DNA of 64,000 nucleotides from Bhargavaea beijingensis (GTDB taxonomy: Bacteria > Bacillota > Bacilli > Bacillales_A > Planococcaceae). Numbering within the stretch: position 1 is the stretch's first letter; each line of letters begins with the position of its first letter. The position numbers were made by a program, and so were the translations under genes. Below are positions 60,027 through 64,000 of this stretch, piece after piece. The notes below the pieces were generated by a model. The model made no database searches. It was not told where the DNA came from and saw nothing but the letters and a program-made list of their open reading frames with translations. Location of the stretch: assembly GCF_900101985.1 (NCBI RefSeq), contig NZ_FNAR01000008.1, positions 1 to 64,000 of the forward strand, written 5' to 3'.

Positions 60027-61049
60027 ATGTTTACGGATAGTTGGAGAAACATGGCCAAAGGGAATATCGCCCCGGTTTACCTGGTCAGCGGCCCAGAAAT
60101 GTATTTTTTCGATGAAACAGAAAAGAGGCTGAAGGACGCCATGCCCGATGCGGCGGCATCGGAACTGACCACGTTCGACTTGGATGAAACTCCGGTAGAA
60201 GCGGTGATTGAGGAAGCGGATACGTTCCCTTTTTTCTGTGACCGGAAGCTGATCATCGCAAGAAATGCATCGTTTCTGAAAGCTGCCGACAAGGGAAAGG
60301 ATAAAGTGGAGCATGACTTGGACAAGCTGATGGACTGGCTTGCCCATCCGCCGGAAAGCGCGGTCGTCCTGTTTCTCGCACCATACGAAAAGCTGGATGC
60401 CCGGAAAAAGGTGGTCAAGGCATTCCGCAAGCATGCGGTCTGCCTGGAAGCGGAATCCCTCAAAACCCATGATGTCGAAACGTGGATCAAGCAGGAAGCG
60501 GCCCGTCTTGGGAGCAGCGTATCGGACAGCGCCGCGCGTCTGCTGATTGAAACAGCAGGGGAGGACCTGGTCCGTCTCCGGTCGGAGCTGGAGAAGCTGT
60601 CGCTTTATACCGGGGAAGGCAAAGAAGTCGGCGAAGACGCCGTCAGCCTGCTCGTGGCTAAAACGCCTGAAGACGATGCCTTTAAGTTGCTTGACGCCTA
60701 TATGCAGGGAGACTCAGCCAGGGCACTTCAGATCTACAGGGATCTCCTGCACAACAAAGAAGAGCCGATCCGCCTGAATGCCCTTCTGGCAAACCAGGTC
60801 AGGCTCATCATACAAGTAAACGCCCTGAAGAAGAAAGGGTACCAGCAGCACCAGATCGCCAAGCAGCTTAGAGTCCACCCGTACCGGATCAAGCTGATTA
60901 TGGAAAACCGGAAACTGGCAGACGACGCCCGTCTGCTCGGAACCCTGGCGCGTCTTGCGGATGCCGATCTCCGGCTCAAAACCGTGTCCGGCAACAGGGA
61001 ACGCGTCCTCGAGCTGGTCCTGATGCAAAAAGTAAGTGGGATAAAATGA
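60027..61049 (+). CDS. holA: DNA polymerase III delta subunit
   Basis: This 340-residue clamp-loader subunit has the delta pattern: APVYLVSGPEMYFFDET near 15-30 (degenerate ATP site), domain II, and the C-terminal collar helices with NQVRLIIQ and LRVHPYRIK. It opens the beta clamp during loading. ATG 60027 lies 8 bp after GGAG; GTG 60018 is too close to it. Confidence 0.95.
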   Translation: MFTDSWRNMAKGNIAPVYLVSGPEMYFFDETEKRLKDAMPDAAASELTTFDLDETPVEAVIEEADTFPFFCDRKLIIARNASFLKAADKGKDKVEHDLDKLMDWLAHPPESAVVLFLAPYEKLDARKKVVKAFRKHAVCLEAESLKTHDVETWIKQEAARLGSSVSDSAARLLIETAGEDLVRLRSELEKLSLYTGEGKEVGEDAVSLLVAKTPEDDAFKLLDAYMQGDSARALQIYRDLLHNKEEPIRLNALLANQVRLIIQVNALKKKGYQQHQIAKQLRVHPYRIKLIMENRKLADDARLLGTLARLADADLRLKTVSGNRERVLELVLMQKVSGIK

Positions 61050-61053
61050 ATCA

Positions 61054-61101
61054 AACTGCAGCACTGTGCTTAAAGCTTAAGACATGGTGCCGCAGTTTTT
61101 T
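61054..61101 (+). terminator. Terminator after holA
   Basis: AAACTGC(A)GCAC and GTGC-CGCAGTTT pair as the outer stem, with inner CTTAA/TTAAG pairing, followed by six T. Confidence 0.82.
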
Positions 61102-61393
61102 GTGGTTAAGTCACGGTTGAACCAAAACCACTTCCAAGCTTCCCCGACAACTTCACATGAGGTGATCGAAGGATGGATGACGGATTCACGGCTTGCTCAG
61201 GAGAGAATACAAATGTCCAGTCACGCCACCGTTGCTGTTTGCACGGACGAACCCGAAAAAGTCAGCTATTGTCGTGAACTCTTTCAAACAGAAAAAATCA
61301 GATGCCATTCAACCGGGTTCTGTAAATCTTATATTCAAGTCAGAAAAGGACCGGAGTGCAAAACTGAAGGATGAAGAGAAAACTTTGAAATGC
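61102..61393. other. Intergenic stretch without recognisable features
   Basis: The gap between holA and rpsT (together with its terminators about 400 bp) contains only short frames without ribosome sites. I see no RNA motif, repeat or recognisable gene remnant in it. Confidence 0.6.
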
Positions 61394-61434
61394 AAAAAAA
61401 CCGCCCTTTGTCCGGATGGCCGGATTGGGGCGGT
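61394..61434 (-). terminator. Terminator of rpsT
   Basis: On the minus strand CCGCCC and GGGCGG enclose an inner CCGG-rich hairpin and are followed by a seven-T run. Confidence 0.88.
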
Positions 61435-61451
61435 CGGAAAGCCGAGTAGGA

Positions 61452-61703
61452 TTACTGGGCTTTTTTCGTGAGGCGGGATTTCTGGCGGGCAGCCGTGTTC
61501 TTGTGGATCAGCCCTTTGTTCGCCGCTTTGTCGAGTTTTTGGATCGCGTCTTTCAGAAGCGCGTTTGCATTCTCGTCGTTGTTGGCAATCGCCGTTTCTG
61601 CTTTTTTCATCGCCGTACGCATCGCAGATTTCTGCGTGACGTTTTGTGCGCTGACTGCTTCATTCTGGCGGATTCGTTTAATCGCTTGTTTGCTGTTTGC
61701 CAA
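61452..61703 (-). CDS. rpsT: 30S ribosomal protein S20
   Basis: This 83-residue basic helical protein matches S20: ANSKQAIKRIRQNE at the N-terminus and HKNTAARQKSRLTKK at the C-terminus. It binds 16S rRNA at the bottom of the 30S subunit. The start is TTG at 61703, 6 bp after GGAGGTG; a longer frame from 61718 would begin inside the ribosome site. S20 genes often use weak start codons linked to autoregulation. Confidence 0.95.
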   Translation of the reverse strand: MANSKQAIKRIRQNEAVSAQNVTQKSAMRTAMKKAETAIANNDENANALLKDAIQKLDKAANKGLIHKNTAARQKSRLTKKAQ

Positions 61704-61776
61704 TGGATTCACCTCCATTCAGGGTCGGATCAGGAAGCGGCCCGCTTGCCGGACCTGCCTTTATGCAACAGACAAT

Positions 61777-61805
61777 ATTCTATCAAAACTGAAGGTTGAT
61801 TGCAA
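61777..61805 (-). promoter_or_regulatory. Sigma-A promoter of rpsT
   Basis: On the minus strand TTGCAA (61805-61800) and TAGAAT (61782-61777) have exactly 17-bp spacing, about 75 bp before the rpsT start. Confidence 0.6.
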
Positions 61806-61818
61806 TCATGAAACGCAA

Positions 61819-61847
61819 AGAATATTCCCTTGACACCCGGGCATACT
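61819..61847 (+). promoter_or_regulatory. Sigma-G/sigma-F type promoter of gpr
   Basis: AGAATA (61819-61824) and CATACT (61842-61847) with a 17-bp spacer match the forespore promoter consensus (TGAATA, CATACTA). gpr is forespore-expressed in Bacillus subtilis. The transcript would start about 12 bp before the start codon, so the ribosome site is near its 5' end. Confidence 0.6.
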
Positions 61848-61865
61848 GATCTGGAGGTGAGCGAC

Positions 61866-62921
61866 ATGATGCAATTCGGCAGAACGGACCTGCTTGATGA
61901 AACGGAAGAGATGGTCAGGCACCGGAGCGAAAAGGACAAAGAAACGTTAAAAGAATCCAGCGGCATCGATTTTCGTGAAAAGCGAAAAGGACGCTTTATC
62001 GTGACGGAAATCCGGGTGGACGAAAAAGGCGCCGAGAACATCGGCAGAAAACCCGGGACATACATCACCCTTACCGCGCCGGGCCTGACTGCAGATGATT
62101 CGCAGGGCTTCGTGGAACTGGAACAGCTCCTTGCCGACAAACTTAGAGAAATGCATGCACCGCTCGGACTGCCGGAAACCCCGAAAGTCCTTGTCGTCGG
62201 ACTCGGCAACCGCTCGGTCACGCCGGACGCTGTCGGCCCGTATGCCATCGACCGCCTTCAGGAAGCCGTCCCGGCATTTTACTCGGAGGACCCCGGACTC
62301 ATCGCCTATGCAGCAGGTGTGACCGGCCAGACAGGTTTCGAGACCAGTGATTTTGTGCATGCGCTGGCGGACAAAGTCAGTCCGGACCTGATCATTGTCA
62401 TCGACGCCCTGGCTGCAAGGGACAGTACGAGGCTGTGCCGGACCATCCAGCTGACGGATACGGGCATCCATCCGGGGTCGGGCGTCGGCAACGAACGGAA
62501 AGAAATCTCCAAGGAAGTGCTCGGAATCCCGGTGACCGCTATCGGCATTCCGACAGTTGTCGACGGGCCGGTCATGGTATCGGATGCCATTGAATCCGTG
62601 TTCAACTATATCGCAGCAAAGATTGAAGAGAAAAATTCACCTTCGTCGGCGCTGGCCGTCACGCCCTGGCTTCATGACAAAACAAAAGGAACCGACAAAA
62701 AGGTGTTAAAACCGATTTTCGGCGAATGGTCACAGTGGTCAAAGGAAGACAAGCAGCGGTTGTTCGAGGAGGTTCTTTCGTCCGACGAGCAAAGCATGTT
62801 CGTCACACCAAAGGAGACCGATACGTGGATTCTGCAGTATGCAACGCTCGTATCATCAGGCGTGGTGAAGTGGCTGTCACCCGCAACGCCCGGTTCTGAA
62901 TCCCCTGCTTCCGCCATATAG
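61866..62921 (+). CDS. gpr: Germination protease Gpr
   Basis: This 351-residue protease degrades small acid-soluble spore proteins at germination; it is made in the forespore as an inactive zymogen whose first residues are removed. Family stretches include VVGLGNRSVTPDAVGP near 120, DLIIVIDALAARDSTRLCRTIQLTDTGIHPGSGVGN in the core (given in part here: TDTGIHPGSGVGN) and IGIPTVVDGP. ATG 61866 follows GGAGGTG. spoIIP follows 22 bp later, as in other Bacillales. Confidence 0.94.
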   Translation: MMQFGRTDLLDETEEMVRHRSEKDKETLKESSGIDFREKRKGRFIVTEIRVDEKGAENIGRKPGTYITLTAPGLTADDSQGFVELEQLLADKLREMHAPLGLPETPKVLVVGLGNRSVTPDAVGPYAIDRLQEAVPAFYSEDPGLIAYAAGVTGQTGFETSDFVHALADKVSPDLIIVIDALAARDSTRLCRTIQLTDTGIHPGSGVGNERKEISKEVLGIPVTAIGIPTVVDGPVMVSDAIESVFNYIAAKIEEKNSPSSALAVTPWLHDKTKGTDKKVLKPIFGEWSQWSKEDKQRLFEEVLSSDEQSMFVTPKETDTWILQYATLVSSGVVKWLSPATPGSESPASAI

Positions 62922-62943
62922 TGCGGGAGGGGGGATTCTTTTT

Positions 62944-63762
62944 ATGAAGAAAAAGTGGCAGTTCTATACATGGCTGATCCTATTCTTGTTCTTGATGCCG
63001 TTCATCACGGTCAAGATCCCCGGCCTGAACCCGGAAGTGCGGGAGGCCGTCCCTGAATCGGGCAGGCTCGTCTATGCCGCCAACCTGTTCGACTTCGAGG
63101 TGGAAGAGGACGGGGAGCCTGCTGAACCGGGCGGGACCGGACGGGCTCTGATGTACTTTACCCATTCCCACGAAGCGTTTGCGCCGATTCTGCAGGCAAA
63201 GGGAGGCAAGGCCGCCGTCTCGCACAGCAAGGAGAATATCATGAACCTCGGTGAGGCGTTTAATTCCCACTTTGGCATGAATGGGATTGAGCTTGACGTC
63301 CTGAACTATGACAATGCGGGCCAGATGAGCCAAAAAGGCGTCCCGCACAGCCGTGCCTATAAGGCGATCCGGCCCCAAGTGGCAAAGCAGATGGAGGCAG
63401 AAAAGTATGACCTTGTCCTGGATGTCCACCGGGATTCTCTCGGCAGAAACAAAACCACCCTGGATTATAAAGGCGGGCCGTATGCCAAAGTATATTTTGT
63501 CATAGGCGAGGATCATCGGGGCCACAAGGCCAATCGGCAGCTGGCAGAGAAGATCTCAGCGAGGATGAACGAACTGGTGCCCGGGATTTCCAAGGGGATC
63601 TTCAGAAAAAGCGGCCATGGCGTCGACGGCATTTATAACCAGGATCTCGGCCCGCATGTGTTGCTGATCGAGATGGGCGGGACGGAAAATACGGAAGAAG
63701 AGCTTAACCGAACTGCGGCGATTGTCGCAAAAGCTTCGGCAGAAGTGCTTGCAGGAAGATAA
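62944..63762 (+). CDS. spoIIP: Stage II sporulation protein P, engulfment amidase/endopeptidase
   Basis: This 272-residue protein has an N-terminal membrane anchor (about 6-24) and the SpoIIP catalytic domain with zinc ligands in YFTHSHEAFAPI, the Glu in NIMNLGEAF, VLDVHRDSLGR and LLIEMGGTENTEEE. SpoIIP acts with SpoIID and SpoIIM to thin septal peptidoglycan during engulfment. It is about 130 residues shorter than the Bacillus subtilis protein, lacking most of the linker between anchor and enzyme domain. Confidence 0.92.
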   Translation: MKKKWQFYTWLILFLFLMPFITVKIPGLNPEVREAVPESGRLVYAANLFDFEVEEDGEPAEPGGTGRALMYFTHSHEAFAPILQAKGGKAAVSHSKENIMNLGEAFNSHFGMNGIELDVLNYDNAGQMSQKGVPHSRAYKAIRPQVAKQMEAEKYDLVLDVHRDSLGRNKTTLDYKGGPYAKVYFVIGEDHRGHKANRQLAEKISARMNELVPGISKGIFRKSGHGVDGIYNQDLGPHVLLIEMGGTENTEEELNRTAAIVAKASAEVLAGR

Positions 63763-63800
63763 CGGTCCGCAAAAACAATGATTTTCCCATAGGGCCCTAA

Positions 63801-63829
63801 TTGAATCATGTTTTGTCCACTGTTATAAT
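63801..63829 (+). promoter_or_regulatory. Sigma-A promoter of lepA
   Basis: TTGAAT (63801-63806) and consensus TATAAT (63824-63829) with 17-bp spacing, 30 bp before lepA. Confidence 0.78.
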
Positions 63830-63858
63830 TCAAACTAGTTTACAGAGGAGTGGACAAC

Positions 63859-64000
63859 ATGAATCGCGAAGAACGACTTGCACGTCGGGACCACATCCGG
63901 AATTTCTCGATCATCGCCCATATCGATCACGGAAAATCCACGCTGGCCGACCGGATATTGGAGAAAACGGAAACCCTGACATCACGGGAAATGAAAGAAC
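63859..64000 (+). CDS. lepA: Elongation factor 4 (LepA), 5' part only
   Basis: The first 47 codons are present: after [16 protein letters not shown] comes the GTP-binding loop [14 protein letters not shown], then [11 protein letters not shown]. This is the LepA/EF4 N-terminus, a translational GTPase active on stalled or incorrectly moved ribosomes. GAGGAGTGG precedes the ATG. The gene is cut by the end of the window, not broken. Confidence 0.94.
   Translation, partial: MNREERLARRDHIRNFSIIAHIDHGKSTLADRILEKTETLTSREMKE

Noticed and set aside
61084-61374. Possible 96-residue protein between holA and rpsT
   Set aside because: The frame starts inside the holA terminator, has no ribosome site and no recognisable domain.

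Overview
The window is a chromosomal segment of an endospore-forming member of the Bacillales. Gene order follows the Bacillus subtilis spoIVFA-to-lepA arc closely, and GC content is clearly higher than in Bacillus. T-box leaders, an L21 leader, a bsrA-type 6S RNA, Prp-cleaved L27 and many TTG/GTG starts support a Firmicute. A high-GC spore-former of the Planococcaceae/Caryophanaceae type fits best; this is inference, not a database match.

Layout. 1-442 is a tandem array of 40-bp units. 540-6191 holds spoIVFA-spoIVFB, the L21 leader with rplU-prp-rpmA, then spo0B-obg-pheB-pheA. 6254-8840 holds niaR, divergent from a SafA-like coat gene and a CotS-family gene. 8937-11321 is a small AT-rich mobile island flanked by an 18-bp direct repeat. 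It carries a tyrosine integrase, a secreted Cys-rich bacteriocin-like precursor, a two-helix membrane protein that could confer immunity, and an IS3-type relic. 11479-27000 holds ruvAB-queA-tgt-yajC, yrbG, spoVB, comN, secDF, lapA-like, recJ-apt-relA-dtd. 27249-35000 holds a cell-wall amidase, T-box hisS-aspS, 6S RNA, tcdA, a phased 21-bp repeat cluster and rarA. 35087-41053 holds cymR-iscS-mnmA-yrrB-recD2. 41050-50218 holds T-box alaS, ireB-ruvX-yrzB, mltG, trmR-udk-greA, yrrS, mtnN and a 27-codon membrane peptide gene. 50220-59852 holds sigK, the yqeGH-aroE-yqeI-nadD-yqeK-rsfS-yqeM operon, comEA-EB-EC and yqzM. 60027-64000 holds holA, rpsT, gpr, spoIIP and the start of lepA.

How the genes work together. 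Sporulation runs through the window: Spo0B (phosphorelay), the SpoIVFA/SpoIVFB protease and its substrate pro-sigma-K (sigK, uninterrupted), SpoIIP (engulfment), SpoVB (cortex precursor flippase), SafA/CotS-like coat proteins and Gpr (spore germination). The rest is translation and ribosome assembly (L21, L27, Obg, YqeH, YqeI, RsfS, LepA, three aminoacyl-tRNA synthetases, tRNA modification by QueA, Tgt, TcdA, MnmA, TrmR), DNA repair (RuvAB, RuvX, RecJ, RecD2, RarA) and competence (ComN, ComE).

The most unusual parts are the 2.4-kb island with its bacteriocin-like locus, where integrase and precursor gene meet at an apparent deletion junction; the two intergenic arrays with 20-21-bp phasing; and a perfect 30-bp palindrome inside the start of comEC.
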